Shown piece by piece: positions 44,175-54,122 of a stretch of DNA of 64,000 nucleotides. Made by a program: the position numbers and the translations under genes. Source of the DNA: Amycolatopsis balhimycina FH 1894 (lineage in GTDB: Bacteria > Actinomycetota > Actinomycetes > Mycobacteriales > Pseudonocardiaceae); assembly GCF_000384295.1 (NCBI RefSeq), contig NZ_KB913037.1, positions 7,875,533-7,939,532 of the forward strand, in the 5' to 3' direction. The notes under the pieces were generated by a model. The model made no database searches and was not told the origin of the DNA. It was given only the letters and a program-made list of their open reading frames with translations. The number at the start of each line of letters is the position of its first letter. Position 1 is the first letter of the stretch.

Positions 44175-45624
44175 TTGCCGTCTCCGCGTTTCCGGGCGCG
44201 AAACGGGAGTGACGGCGGCCGTAGGCGAAGTAGATCACCAGGCCGATCACCAGCCACACCGCGAAGCGGATCCACGTGAGCACGTTCAGGTTGAGCATCA
44301 GGTACAGGCACGCCAGCGCGGCCAGGATCGGCACCACCGGCGAGAACGGCACGGAGAACGGCCGCTCCAGGTCGGGACGGCGGCGGCGCAGCACCGGGAC
44401 CGCCACGGCCACGATGATCATCGCCGACAGCGCGCCGATGCTGACCATGTCGGCCAGTTCGGAGATCGGGATGAACGCGGCCAGCACGGCGATCAACACC
44501 GCGCCGCCGATGGTCATCCGGTGCGGGGTGCCCCAGCGCGGGTGCGCGCTGCCGAGCGCCTTCGGCAGCAGGCCGTCCCGGCCCATCGCGAACCCGATCC
44601 GCCCGATCGTGACCAGCTCGACCATCATCACCGACGTCAGGCCGGTCACCGCGCCGAGCGAGATCAGCGCGCCCACCCAGTGCCGGCCGACCCGGTCGAA
44701 CGCGTCGGCCAGCGGCGCGCCGGTGTCGATGTCGGTGAACGGGACCATGCCGGTCAGCACGATCGACACGCCGATGTAGAGCAGCGCGCACACCCCCAGC
44801 GCGCCGAGGATGCCGACCCGGAGGTCCTTGCGCGGGTTCAGTGTCTCTTCGCCGAGGTTCGCGAGCGCTTCGAAGCCGGTGTAAGCGAAGAAGACCACCG
44901 CGGCCGCGGTGATCATCCCGGCGATGCCGTAGACCGACTGCTCCAGACCGAGTGCCGCCTGGAAGATCGGTTGCTCGAGCACCGTCGTGCCGGCTTCGGG
45001 CGCCTTCGCCGACGGGATGAACGGCGTCAGGTTGGCACTCCGGACGAAGAACACGCCGACCGCGAGCACCAGGACGCAGACCGCGACCTTCACGCACACC
45101 AGCACGTTGGTCAGCCGGGCCGACTCCTTGATGCCCAGCACGGCGACCACGGTCAGCACGGCGATGATGAGCACCGCGCCGACGTTGACCTTCGCGTCTT
45201 CACCGAACCACTCCGGCGACAGCCCGAGCAGGTTCGCCAGGTACCCCGACCAGCCACGCGAGACCACGGCGGCGCCGAGCGCGAACTCCAGCAGCAGGTC
45301 CCAGCCGATGATCCAGGCGAACACTTCGCCGAGGGTGGCGAAAGCGTAGGTATAAGCGCTTCCCGCCGTCGGGACGCTGGAGGCGAGCTTCGCGTAACAC
45401 AGCGCCGCGAGCCCGGCGACGACCGCGCCGAGCACGAACGACAACGTCACGGCCGGCCCGGCGTGCGTCTTCGCCTCGACACCCGCCAAGGTGAAGATGC
45501 CGGTGCCGATGATGATCCCGACGCCGAACCCGACCAGGTCGCGTCCCCGCAGCCGCCGTTTGAGCTCCCCGGAGTCCTGGCGGTCCAGGACCTCGTCCAC
45601 GTTCAGTGTTCTCCGCTCACCCAT
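44152..45624 (-). CDS. APC-family amino-acid permease (CAT/YfnA-like)
   Basis: This membrane protein of 490 residues has about 12-14 hydrophobic segments. The cationic-amino-acid-transporter branch is indicated by FGVGIIIGTGIFTLAGVEA, VPTAGSAYTYAFATLGEVF, FFAYTGFEALANLGEETLNP and FAMGRDGLLPKALG. It likely imports an amino acid or amine. It is convergent with and overlaps the DUF6885 gene, so transport and the two enzymes may be linked, but they are separate transcripts. Confidence 0.87.
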   Translation of the reverse strand: MGERRTLNVDEVLDRQDSGELKRRLRGRDLVGFGVGIIIGTGIFTLAGVEAKTHAGPAVTLSFVLGAVVAGLAALCYAKLASSVPTAGSAYTYAFATLGEVFAWIIGWDLLLEFALGAAVVSRGWSGYLANLLGLSPEWFGEDAKVNVGAVLIIAVLTVVAVLGIKESARLTNVLVCVKVAVCVLVLAVGVFFVRSANLTPFIPSAKAPEAGTTVLEQPIFQAALGLEQSVYGIAGMITAAAVVFFAYTGFEALANLGEETLNPRKDLRVGILGALGVCALLYIGVSIVLTGMVPFTDIDTGAPLADAFDRVGRHWVGALISLGAVTGLTSVMMVELVTIGRIGFAMGRDGLLPKALGSAHPRWGTPHRMTIGGAVLIAVLAAFIPISELADMVSIGALSAMIIVAVAVPVLRRRRPDLERPFSVPFSPVVPILAALACLYLMLNLNVLTWIRFAVWLVIGLVIYFAYGRRHSRFAPGNAETAISPKRTE

Positions 45625-45641
45625 GAGGAGAAGTTAAAAGG

Positions 45642-45740
45642 TCACGGGCGTTCCCGCAGATCGGCGGCACCCGGGTTTTCCCGGGTCAGGCCCGCGCCGA
45701 GGCGGCCGAGCACCTCGCGTTCACGTTCGGTGAGGTCGTG
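45642..45740 (-). pseudogene. possible remnant of a LuxR-type helix-turn-helix domain
   Basis: The minus-strand frame reads DLTEREREVLGRLGAGLT, close to the opening of a LuxR/GerE DNA-binding domain, but then runs into unrelated sequence and a stop; the rest of the domain is missing and its upstream part overlaps malQ. It is either a decayed regulator end or a chance resemblance. A hairpin (ACCCGGG arms, 45669-45686) lies inside. Confidence 0.3.
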
Positions 45741-45812
45741 CCCGCCGGGTGCGGACGGCCGGGGCAAGGTGACGTCGTCCCGTGCAGATGGCGGGAACGG
45801 CCGGGCACCGGA

Positions 45813-47786
45813 ATGCTGGTCCCCGTGCCCGAAGAGATCCCCGCCCGCAGTGCCCTGCACGAGCTCGCCGACCGCTACGGAGTCGCCACCCGGTACGAGA
45901 ACGCCGACCAGGTCTGGGTCGACGTGGACGACGATGTCGTCGTCGCCGTCCTCGGCCAGTTCGGTCTCGACGCGACCAGTGAGGAGGCCATTGCCGAAGC
46001 GCTGACCGCTGCGTACGAAGCCCGGTCCGCCGCCGTCCTGCCGCCGACGATCGTCGTGCGGGAAGGCACCGGACGGCCGCTCGGCGTCGACGCCGAGGTC
46101 GTGCTCGAGGACGGGACCCGTCGGCGCGCCGATGGGGAGCTGCCCGCGGATCTGCCGCTCGGCTGGCACCGGGTGGTCGCGGGCGACCAGGAGGCGGTGC
46201 TCGCGGTCGTGCCGGCGAAACTGCCGGAGGTCCGGCCCGCGTGGGGGTGGATGCTGCAGCTCTACGCCCTGCACTCGGCCGGCTCCTGGGGCATCGGCGA
46301 CTACGCGGACCTCGCGGCCTTCGCCGCCCGGTCCGCCGCGGAGCTCGATGCCGGCGTCCTGCTGGTCAACCCGGTCCAGGCGATCAGCCCGGCCCAGCCG
46401 ATCGAGCGCTCGCCGTACTCGCCCGCCAGCCGGCGGTTCGCCAACCCGGTCTACCTGCGCGTCACGGCCACCGAGACGTTCGATGCGGCCGATCGGGCGA
46501 CCCAGGACGCGGTGCGGTCGCTGGAGCCGGACCGCGGCGGCGAGCTCGTCGACTACGACGCGGTCTGGACGGCCAAGCGGGCCGCGCTGGAACTGCTGTG
46601 GCCGCACCGGGTCGAAGAGGTGCCCGAGGACGGCGACCTCCTCGACTTCGCGCTGTTCTGCGCCCTCGCCGAGCGGCACGGGGCGGACTGGCGGGACTGG
46701 CCGGAGCCGCTGCGCGATCCGGCCGGGCCGGAGGTGGAAGAAGCGCGGGAGGAGCTGAAGGAGCGCGTCGGCTTCCACGCGTGGCTCCAGCACCTCTGCC
46801 GGGTGCAGCTGGAAACCGCCCGGCAGGCGGCGCGCGAGGCCGGGATGACGGTCGGGATCGTGCACGACCTGCCGGTCGGGGTGCACCCCGGCGGGGCCGA
46901 CACGTGGGCGGTGCGGGACGTCTTCGCCGCCGACGTGCGGGTCGGCGCGCCGCCGGACGCGTTCAACCAGCAGGGGCAGGACTGGAACCTGCCGCCCTGG
47001 CGGCCGGACAAGCTCGCCGAGGCCGGGTACGGGCCGTTCCGGGACGTCATCCGCGGCGTGCTGCGGTACGCCGACGGCATCCGCGTCGACCACATCGCCG
47101 GGCTCTGGCGGCTGTGGTGGATCCCGCCGGGCGAGCCCGCGCACCGCGGGACGTACGTCCACTACGACGCCGAAGCGATGGTCGGCGTGCTCGCCCTCGA
47201 AGCACACCGCGCCGGCGCCGTCGTCGTGGGGGAGGACCTGGGCACCGTCGAAGAGACCGTCACCGAAACCATGCACGAGCGGGGGATGCTCAGCTCGGCC
47301 GTGCTGTGGTTCGAACGCGACTGGGACGCGCCGGGCAAGCCGTTCACGCGCCCGGCGGAGTGGGACCCGGACGCCATGGCCAGCATCTCCACGCACGACC
47401 TGCCCACGGTCGCCGGCTGGCTGGCCGGCGAACACGTCCGGGTCCGCGCGGAGCTGGGCCTGCTGGACCGCGGTGTCGAAGCGGAGGAAGAGGCGGCTGC
47501 CGCCGAGCGGAAGGCGCTGTTCGAACTCGTTGCGCGGGAAGGGATTCCGGACGACGACCCGGTCGTCGCGCTGCACACGCTGCTGGCGTCGGCCGCGTCG
47601 CGGCTGGTGCTGACGTCGCCGGCCGACGTGGCGGGCCAGGTACGGCAGCCGAATCTGCCCGGAACGATCGACCAGTACCCTAACTGGCGGATTCGCCTTC
47701 CCGTCAGCGTCGACGGCTTCTTCACCGCGAAGGGGGTCCGCGCCGCGGTCGCACCGCTGGCGGCGGCTCGCCCGCTGCCCCGGTAA
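45813..47786 (+). CDS. malQ: 4-alpha-glucanotransferase (amylomaltase, GH77)
   Basis: This protein of 657 residues has an N-terminal extension of about 140 residues common in actinobacterial MalQ, then the GH77 barrel. Catalytic segments are VDHIAGLWRLWWIP with the nucleophile Asp, VVGEDLGTVEE with the acid/base Glu, and MASISTHDLPTVAGW; the 250s-type loop appears as AFNQQGQDWNLPPW. It transfers glucan units between maltooligosaccharides, linking maltose use to the neighbouring glycogen and trehalose enzymes. The ATG at 45813 is in frame; an earlier GTG is possible but lies in the possible LuxR remnant. It is separated from glgX by 80 bases. Confidence 0.92.
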   Translation: MLVPVPEEIPARSALHELADRYGVATRYENADQVWVDVDDDVVVAVLGQFGLDATSEEAIAEALTAAYEARSAAVLPPTIVVREGTGRPLGVDAEVVLEDGTRRRADGELPADLPLGWHRVVAGDQEAVLAVVPAKLPEVRPAWGWMLQLYALHSAGSWGIGDYADLAAFAARSAAELDAGVLLVNPVQAISPAQPIERSPYSPASRRFANPVYLRVTATETFDAADRATQDAVRSLEPDRGGELVDYDAVWTAKRAALELLWPHRVEEVPEDGDLLDFALFCALAERHGADWRDWPEPLRDPAGPEVEEAREELKERVGFHAWLQHLCRVQLETARQAAREAGMTVGIVHDLPVGVHPGGADTWAVRDVFAADVRVGAPPDAFNQQGQDWNLPPWRPDKLAEAGYGPFRDVIRGVLRYADGIRVDHIAGLWRLWWIPPGEPAHRGTYVHYDAEAMVGVLALEAHRAGAVVVGEDLGTVEETVTETMHERGMLSSAVLWFERDWDAPGKPFTRPAEWDPDAMASISTHDLPTVAGWLAGEHVRVRAELGLLDRGVEAEEEAAAAERKALFELVAREGIPDDDPVVALHTLLASAASRLVLTSPADVAGQVRQPNLPGTIDQYPNWRIRLPVSVDGFFTAKGVRAAVAPLAAARPLPR

Positions 47787-47866
47787 CGACCACCCCGTGG
47801 CGTACGACCCCCAGTGATGCGCGTCCGCGGACGCCACCGGCACGACCCAAGCTCGAGGAGATCCCA

Positions 47867-49993
47867 GTGCGGCCCTGGCCAGGAACGCCCTACCCGCTCG
47901 GCGCCACCTACGACGGAGTCGGGACGAACTTCGCCCTGTTCTCCGAGGTGGCCGAACGGGTCGAACTGTGCCTGTTCGACGGCGAGGGCAAGGAGGAGCG
48001 GTACGCGCTCGAAGAGGTGGACGGCTTCGTCCACCACGGCTACCTGCTCAACGTCGGGCCCGGTCAGCGGTACGGGTTCCGCGTGCACGGCCCGTACGAC
48101 CCGAAGCGCGGCTTGCGCTGCAACCCGAACAAGCTGCTCATCGACCCGTACGCGAAGGCCGTCTCACACGGCGTGAAGTGGGACGAGTCGCTGTTCGGCT
48201 ACAAGTTCGGCAACCCGGACGAGCGCAACGACGACGACTCCGCCGGCCGGGTGCCGTATTCGCTGGTGGCGAACCCGTTCTTCGACTGGGGCAACGACCG
48301 CCAGCCGAAGCGGCCGTACAACGAGACGGTCATCTACGAGGCCCACGTCAAGGGCATGACCGTGAATCACCCGTTCGTGCCCGAACCGCTGCGCGGCACC
48401 TACGCCGGTCTCGCGCACCCCGCCGTCATGGAACACCTGCAGAAGCTCGGCGTGACGGCGGTGGAGCTGCTGCCGGTGCACCAGTTCGTCACCGACCACG
48501 GCCTCGATGGGAAGAACCTGACGAACTACTGGGGCTACAACACGATCGGGTACTTCGCGCCCCACGACGCCTACGCGGCGATGCCCGGCGAGGGCGGCCA
48601 GGTCCAGGAGTTCAAGGGCATGGTCAAGGCCTTCCACGAGGCCGGCATCGAAGTGATCCTGGACGTGGTTTACAACCACACCGCCGAGGGCAACCACCTC
48701 GGGCCGACCCTGTCGATGCGCGGCATCGACAACGAGGCCTACTACCGGCTGGTCGAGGGGGAGCCCGAGTACTACATGGACTACACCGGCACCGGGAACT
48801 CGCTGAACGTGCGCAACCCGCACACCCTGCAGCTGATCATGGACTCGCTGCGGTACTGGGTGACCGAGATGCACGTCGACGGCTTCCGGTTCGACCTCGC
48901 GTCGGCGCTGGCGCGCGAGTTCTACGACGTCGACCGGCTGTCGACGTTCTTCGACCTCGTGCAGCAGGACCCGATCGTCAGCCAGGTGAAGCTCATCGCC
49001 GAGCCGTGGGACGTCGGCCCCGGTGGCTACCAGGTCGGCAACTTCCCGCCGCTGTGGACGGAGTGGAACGGGCAGTTCCGCGACACCGTCCGGGACTTCT
49101 GGCGGGGCGAACCCTCGACGCTGGGCGAGTTCGCGTCCCGCATCACCGGCTCGTCGGACCTCTACCAGGACGACGGCCGCCGCCCGTTCGCGTCGATCAA
49201 CTTCGTCACCGCGCACGACGGCTTCACGCTGCGGGACCTGGTGTCCTACAACGAAAAGCACAACGAGGCCAACGGCGAGGACGGCCGGGACGGCGCCGAC
49301 GACAACCGGTCGTGGAACTGCGGGGTCGAAGGCGAGACCGACGACGCCGAGGTGCTGACGCTGCGGGCGAAGCAGCAGCGCAACATGCTGGCCACCCTGA
49401 TGCTGTCGCAGGGCATCCCGATGATCCTGCACGGCGACGAGTTCGGCCGCACCCAGCAGGGCAACAACAACGTCTACTGCCAGGACTCGGAACTGTCCTG
49501 GATGGACTGGGAACTGGCGAAGGACCACGCGGACCTGGTGAAGTTCACCGGCGGGCTGGGCGCGTTCCGGCACCGGCACCCGGTGTTCCGCCGCCGCCGG
49601 TTCTTCCAGGGCGGCCCGGTCGGCAAGGGCGACAAGCTCGGCGACATCGCCTGGTTCACCCCGGCCGGCGAGGAGATGACCGAGCAGAACTGGGACGACG
49701 GCTTCGGCAAGGCGGTCGTGGTCTTCCTCAACGGCAAGGCGATCCCGGACCTCGACCAGCGCGGAATGAAGGTCGAGGACGACTCGTTCCTGCTCGCCTT
49801 CAACGCGCACTACGAAGACATCGACGCCAAGCTGCCGGGCAACGGGTACGGCCACGCCTGGACTGTCGTCGTCGACACCGCGACCGGCGAAGTCGAGCCC
49901 CTCGGCGCGAAGCCGATCGAAGGCGGCGGCCAGTTCACCCTCCCCGCCCGGTCCCTGATCGTGTTGCAACGGACGGAGACGGAGCCCGAATGA
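47867..49993 (+). CDS. glgX: glycogen debranching enzyme GlgX/TreX (copy 1)
   Basis: This GH13 protein of 708 residues has an N-terminal CBM48 domain (PWPGTPYPLGATYDGVGTNF) and the catalytic barrel. The triad is seen in DGFRFDLASA, KLIAEPWDVG and FVTAHDGFTLRD. It hydrolyses alpha-1,6 branches of limit dextrin. The stop overlaps the treY start by ATGA and treY overlaps treZ, so this is the TreX of a TreX-TreY-TreZ operon that turns glycogen into trehalose. The GTG start lies 80 bases after malQ. A second GlgX is encoded at 54123. Confidence 0.93.
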   Translation: MRPWPGTPYPLGATYDGVGTNFALFSEVAERVELCLFDGEGKEERYALEEVDGFVHHGYLLNVGPGQRYGFRVHGPYDPKRGLRCNPNKLLIDPYAKAVSHGVKWDESLFGYKFGNPDERNDDDSAGRVPYSLVANPFFDWGNDRQPKRPYNETVIYEAHVKGMTVNHPFVPEPLRGTYAGLAHPAVMEHLQKLGVTAVELLPVHQFVTDHGLDGKNLTNYWGYNTIGYFAPHDAYAAMPGEGGQVQEFKGMVKAFHEAGIEVILDVVYNHTAEGNHLGPTLSMRGIDNEAYYRLVEGEPEYYMDYTGTGNSLNVRNPHTLQLIMDSLRYWVTEMHVDGFRFDLASALAREFYDVDRLSTFFDLVQQDPIVSQVKLIAEPWDVGPGGYQVGNFPPLWTEWNGQFRDTVRDFWRGEPSTLGEFASRITGSSDLYQDDGRRPFASINFVTAHDGFTLRDLVSYNEKHNEANGEDGRDGADDNRSWNCGVEGETDDAEVLTLRAKQQRNMLATLMLSQGIPMILHGDEFGRTQQGNNNVYCQDSELSWMDWELAKDHADLVKFTGGLGAFRHRHPVFRRRRFFQGGPVGKGDKLGDIAWFTPAGEEMTEQNWDDGFGKAVVVFLNGKAIPDLDQRGMKVEDDSFLLAFNAHYEDIDAKLPGNGYGHAWTVVVDTATGEVEPLGAKPIEGGGQFTLPARSLIVLQRTETEPE

Positions 49994-52275
49994 CGGTGCC
50001 GGAGTCGACCTACCGGGTGCAGCTGCGCCCGGAGTTCACCTTCAGCGACGCGGCCGGCATCGCCGGCTACCTGCGCGACCTCGGCATCGGCGCGTTGTAC
50101 GCGTCGCCGGTGCTGGACGCGACGCCGGGCTCGACGCACGGCTACGACGTGGTCGACCCGACACGCGCGCGGCCCGAGCTCGGCGGCGAGTCCGCCCGGC
50201 GGGAACTCGCCGCGCTGCTGAAGGAACTCGGCCTCGGCCTGGTCGTCGACATCGTGCCGAACCACATGTCGGTCGAGGTGCCGAAGGCCAACCGGTGGTG
50301 GTGGGACGTGCTGAAGCACGGCCGCGGCTCCGAGTACGCCTCCTTCTTCGACGTCGACTGGGACCGCGGCCCGATCCTGCTGCCGGTCCTCGGCGACGAC
50401 AGTGACGATGGAGCCGTCGCCGAGCTGACCGTCGACGGCGGCGAGCTCGCCTACTACGATCACCGGTTCCCGATCGCCCCCGGCACGGAAAACGGGACGC
50501 CGCAAGAGGTCCACGAGCGCCAGCACTACCGCCTGATCGGCTGGCGCCGCGGCAACGCCGAGCTGAACTACCGCCGGTTCTTCGACATCACGAACCTGGC
50601 CGCGGTCCGCGTCGAAGATCCGAAGGTGTTCGCCGAGACGCACGGCGAGGTGCTGCGCTGGGTCGCCGACGGCGACGTCACCGGCCTGCGCGTCGACCAC
50701 CCGGACGGGCTCGCCGACCCGGGCGGCTACTTCCGGCGGCTGCGCGAGAACGCCCCGGACGCGTGGATCGTCGCGGAGAAGATCCTGCACCCGGGCGAGC
50801 CGCTGCCGCAGAGCTGGCCGGTCGACGGCACCACCGGCTACGATGCCCTGCGCGAGATCGCCGGCGTCTTCATCGACCCGGCGGGCGAGCCCGACTTCAC
50901 CGTGCTGGCGAACGAGCTGGGCGTGAAGACCGGCTACCACCGCGTCGAGGCCGAGGCCCGGCGCCTGGTCACCGACCGCATTCTCGTGGCCGAGGTCCGG
51001 CGGATCGCCGCGCTGCTGCCCCACTTCGAGGCCGAAGTGGCGCGGCAGGCAGTGGCCGAGACCATGATCGCCTTCCCCGTCTACCGCTCCTATCTCCCCG
51101 AAGGCGCGGCGCACTGGGCCGCGGCGATCGACGGGGCCCGCCGTGCCCGGCCCGACCTCGCCGACCCGCTGACGATGCTCGACGCCGTCATGCGCAAGAA
51201 CCCGGACAGCGAGCTGGCCACCCGGCTCCAGCAGACGTCCGGCATGGTCGTGGCGAAGGGCACCGAGGACACGACGTTCTACCGCTACACCCGCTTCGCC
51301 GCGCTCAACGAGGTCGGCGGCAACCCGGACCGCTTCGGCCTAGGCGTCGAGGAGTTCCACCGGCTGGCCGCCGGACGCGAGGCCGGCTACCCCGCCGCGA
51401 TGACGACGCTGACCACCCACGACACCAAGCGCTCCGAGGACACCCGGGCCCGGATGGCGGTGCTGGCCGAAGTGCCGGGCGAGTTCGCCCAGGCCGTCCG
51501 GCGGTGGACCGCCCGGCGGGGCATCGACGAGCCGTCGCTGAACCTGCTGGCGTGGCAGACGCTGGTGTCGACCTGGCCGATCGAGCCGGCCCGGCTGCGG
51601 GACTACCTGGACAAGGCGGCCAAGGAGGCCAAGCTCCGGACCAGCTGGACCGACCACGACGAAGCCTTCGAGGCCGATGTCGCAGCCTGGCCCGAAGACG
51701 TCATGAACGACGCCGAGCTGGCGTCCGACATCGAGACGTTCGTCAAGCGCATCGAGGGACCCGGCTACACGAACTCCCTCGGCCAGAAGCTGGTGCAGCT
51801 GACCGCCCCGGGCGTCCCGGACGTCTACCAGGGCACCGAGCTGTGGGACTTCTCGCTGGTCGACCCGGACAACCGGCGCCCGGTCGACTACGTCGTCCGC
51901 CGCGAAATCCTGACCCGGATCGCCGACGGCGAGCTGCCGGAGATCGACGCGTCGGGCGCGGCGAAGCTGCTGGTCGTCCACAAGACGCTGCGGCTGCGTC
52001 GTGCGCACCCGGCGCTGTTCCGCGGCTACCGGCCGCTGCGAGCCGAGGGTCCGGCCGCCCAGCACGTCCTGGCTTACACGCGCAGCGCCGACCTCGCCGT
52101 CGCGGTGACCCGGCTCCCGGTCGGCCTCGAAGCCGGCGGCGGCTGGCGCGACACCGTGCTGCCGCTGCCGGCCGGCGTCTGGACCGACGTCCTGACCGGC
52201 CGCGACGCGAGCCCGGACGCGGCCACCCTGTTCGACCGCTACCCCGTCGCGTTGCTGGTGCGAGGAGACGCATGA
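49990..52275 (+). CDS. treY: maltooligosyltrehalose synthase
   Basis: This GH13 enzyme of 761 residues converts the reducing-end alpha-1,4 bond of a maltooligosaccharide into alpha,alpha-1,1. Family segments: YASPVLDATPGSTHGYDVVD, VVDIVPNHMSVE, GLRVDHPDGLADPGG, WIVAEKIL, VAKGTEDTTFYRYTRF and TTHDTKRSEDTRARM. The length is within the usual range for TreY. The ATG overlaps the upstream glgX stop and the 3' end overlaps treZ, so the two steps of TreYZ are made together. Confidence 0.95.
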   Translation: MTVPESTYRVQLRPEFTFSDAAGIAGYLRDLGIGALYASPVLDATPGSTHGYDVVDPTRARPELGGESARRELAALLKELGLGLVVDIVPNHMSVEVPKANRWWWDVLKHGRGSEYASFFDVDWDRGPILLPVLGDDSDDGAVAELTVDGGELAYYDHRFPIAPGTENGTPQEVHERQHYRLIGWRRGNAELNYRRFFDITNLAAVRVEDPKVFAETHGEVLRWVADGDVTGLRVDHPDGLADPGGYFRRLRENAPDAWIVAEKILHPGEPLPQSWPVDGTTGYDALREIAGVFIDPAGEPDFTVLANELGVKTGYHRVEAEARRLVTDRILVAEVRRIAALLPHFEAEVARQAVAETMIAFPVYRSYLPEGAAHWAAAIDGARRARPDLADPLTMLDAVMRKNPDSELATRLQQTSGMVVAKGTEDTTFYRYTRFAALNEVGGNPDRFGLGVEEFHRLAAGREAGYPAAMTTLTTHDTKRSEDTRARMAVLAEVPGEFAQAVRRWTARRGIDEPSLNLLAWQTLVSTWPIEPARLRDYLDKAAKEAKLRTSWTDHDEAFEADVAAWPEDVMNDAELASDIETFVKRIEGPGYTNSLGQKLVQLTAPGVPDVYQGTELWDFSLVDPDNRRPVDYVVRREILTRIADGELPEIDASGAAKLLVVHKTLRLRRAHPALFRGYRPLRAEGPAAQHVLAYTRSADLAVAVTRLPVGLEAGGGWRDTVLPLPAGVWTDVLTGRDASPDAATLFDRYPVALLVRGDA

Positions 52276-53984
52276 AGTTCAGCGTGTGGGCCCCTTCGGC
52301 CCGCCGGGTCCGGGTGAGCGTCGACGAAGGCGTGCACGAAATGACCGCGGGCGACGGCGGCTGGTGGCACGCCGACGCCGAAGGCATCAACTACGCCTTC
52401 CTGCTCGATGACGAGAAGCCCCTGCCGGATCCGCGCTCGCGGTGGCAGCCGCACGGCGTGCACGCGGAGTCCCGTGTCTACGACCACGCGGAGTTCGCCT
52501 GGACCGACGACGCCTGGACCGGACGGCAGCTGCCCGGCGGCGTCCTCTACGAGCTGCACGTCGGCACATTCACCGAGGGCGGCACCTTCGACGCGGCCAT
52601 CGAGCGGCTCGATCACCTCGTCGACCTCGGGATCACGCACGTCGAGCTGCTGCCGGTCAACTCGTTCGACGGCACCGCGGGCTGGGGCTACGACGGCGTC
52701 CTCTGGGGCGCGGTCCACGAGCCCTACGGCGGGCCCGACGGCTTCAAGCGGTTCGTCGACGCCGCCCACGCGCGCGGCCTGGCCGTCGTGCTCGACGTCG
52801 TCTACAACCACCTCGGGCCGTCGGGGGCCTACCTCGGCAAGTTCGGGCCGTACTTCGCCGGCCGGAACGACTGGGGGCCCGGCCTCAACCTCGACGGCCC
52901 CGGCTCCGACGAGGTCCGCCGGTACGTCATCGACAACGCGCTGAGCTGGTTCCGCGACTTCCACGTCGACGCGCTGCGGCTCGACGCCGTGCACGCGCTG
53001 CTCGACCGGCGGGCCGTCCACCTGCTCGAACAGCTCGCCACCGAGGCCGGCGCGCTGTCGGCGGCGCTGAACCGGCCGCTGACGCTGATCGCCGAGTCCG
53101 ACCTCAACGACCCGAAGCTGGTCACGCCCCGCGAGCGCGGCGGCTATGGCCTGCACGCACAGTGGTCGGACGACCTGCACCACGCCCTGCACGTCAAGCT
53201 CACCGGCGAGACGTCCGGCTACTACACCGACTTCGCCGCGCCGGACGCGCTCGAACGGGTCCTGCGCGAGGTGTTCTTCCACGCCGGGACCTGGTCGTCG
53301 TTCCGGGAGCGGACGCACGGCCGTCCGGTCGACACCCGGACCGTGCCCGGCCACCGCTTCCTCGGCTACCTGCAGAACCACGACCAGATCGGCAACCGCG
53401 CGACCGGCGACCGGCTGTCCGCGACGGTCGCCCCCGGCCGGCTGGCCTGCGGCGCGGCCCTGCTGTTCTGCTCGCCGTACACGCCGATGGTGTTCATGGG
53501 GGAGGAGTGGGCGGCGAGCACGCCGTGGCAGTTCTTCGCGTCCTTCCCGGACCCGGAGCTGGCCGAAGCCGTCCGCACGGGACGCCGTCGCGAGTTCGCC
53601 CGGCACGGCTGGGGCGAGGCCGACGTGCCCGACCCGATGGACCCGGCCACGGTGGAGCGCTCGCGGCTCGATTGGGCCGAGGCCGGGCGCCCCGGTCACC
53701 GTGAGGTGCTGGACCTCTACCGCGCGTTGATCCGGCTGCGCCGCGAACGGCCCGAGCTGGCCGACCCCCAGGTGTCGGACCTGCGTCTCGACACCGCCCC
53801 GGACGGATCGTGGCTCGTGCTGCACCGCGGCGGGCTGCGGCTGGCCGTCAACTTCGGCGCCGGCCCGGTGACGCTGCCGCTCGGGGCGACGGCGGCCCTG
53901 CTGACCTGGGGCGAGGCCACCGTGGACGGTGGCGCCGCCCAGCTGCCCCCGGACACCTTCGCCCTGGTCGAAACGACCCAGTGA
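52272..53984 (+). CDS. treZ: maltooligosyltrehalose trehalohydrolase
   Basis: This GH13 enzyme of 570 residues releases trehalose from the TreY product. An N-terminal CBM48-type domain (MKFSVWAPSARRVRVSVDEG) leads to the barrel with HVGTFTEGGTFDAAIERLDH, VVYNHLGPSGAYL, DALRLDAVHALLD, LIAESDLNDPKL and LQNHDQIGNRATGDRL. The end is a beta-sandwich. It ends the glgX-treY-treZ operon; a perfect 27-base-arm palindrome follows its stop without spacer. Confidence 0.95.
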   Translation: MKFSVWAPSARRVRVSVDEGVHEMTAGDGGWWHADAEGINYAFLLDDEKPLPDPRSRWQPHGVHAESRVYDHAEFAWTDDAWTGRQLPGGVLYELHVGTFTEGGTFDAAIERLDHLVDLGITHVELLPVNSFDGTAGWGYDGVLWGAVHEPYGGPDGFKRFVDAAHARGLAVVLDVVYNHLGPSGAYLGKFGPYFAGRNDWGPGLNLDGPGSDEVRRYVIDNALSWFRDFHVDALRLDAVHALLDRRAVHLLEQLATEAGALSAALNRPLTLIAESDLNDPKLVTPRERGGYGLHAQWSDDLHHALHVKLTGETSGYYTDFAAPDALERVLREVFFHAGTWSSFRERTHGRPVDTRTVPGHRFLGYLQNHDQIGNRATGDRLSATVAPGRLACGAALLFCSPYTPMVFMGEEWAASTPWQFFASFPDPELAEAVRTGRRREFARHGWGEADVPDPMDPATVERSRLDWAEAGRPGHREVLDLYRALIRLRRERPELADPQVSDLRLDTAPDGSWLVLHRGGLRLAVNFGAGPVTLPLGATAALLTWGEATVDGGAAQLPPDTFALVETTQ

Positions 53985-54043
53985 AAGTCCGTGAATGGCA
54001 CATTGAGGGACGTAGAGTCCCTCAATGTGCCATTCACGGACTT
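53985..54043. terminator. 27-base-arm palindromic terminator, dispersed-family member
   Basis: Arms 53985-54011 and 54017-54043 are perfectly complementary with a 5-base loop. The core GTGAATGGCACATTGAGGGA is the same as in the palindrome at 11548-11598. It starts immediately after the treZ stop. Confidence 0.82.
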
Positions 54044-54122
54044 GGCCCTGACGGCGGTTGCCTCCGGGTAACTCCTCGGTAATGGCGCGCACGGACGACT
54101 GCTTGTCTGGGACGATTCAGGA

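Noticed and set aside
47968..49990. A frame that would extend treY upstream to more than 1400 codons
   Set aside because: The upstream part is a shifted reading of glgX. The TreY N-terminus TVPESTYRVQLRPEF and the ATGA overlap set the true start at 49990.
50763..52271. A frame that would extend treZ upstream to more than 1000 codons
   Set aside because: The extra 500 residues are an out-of-frame reading of treY; TreZ begins with MKFSVWAPSARRV at 52272.
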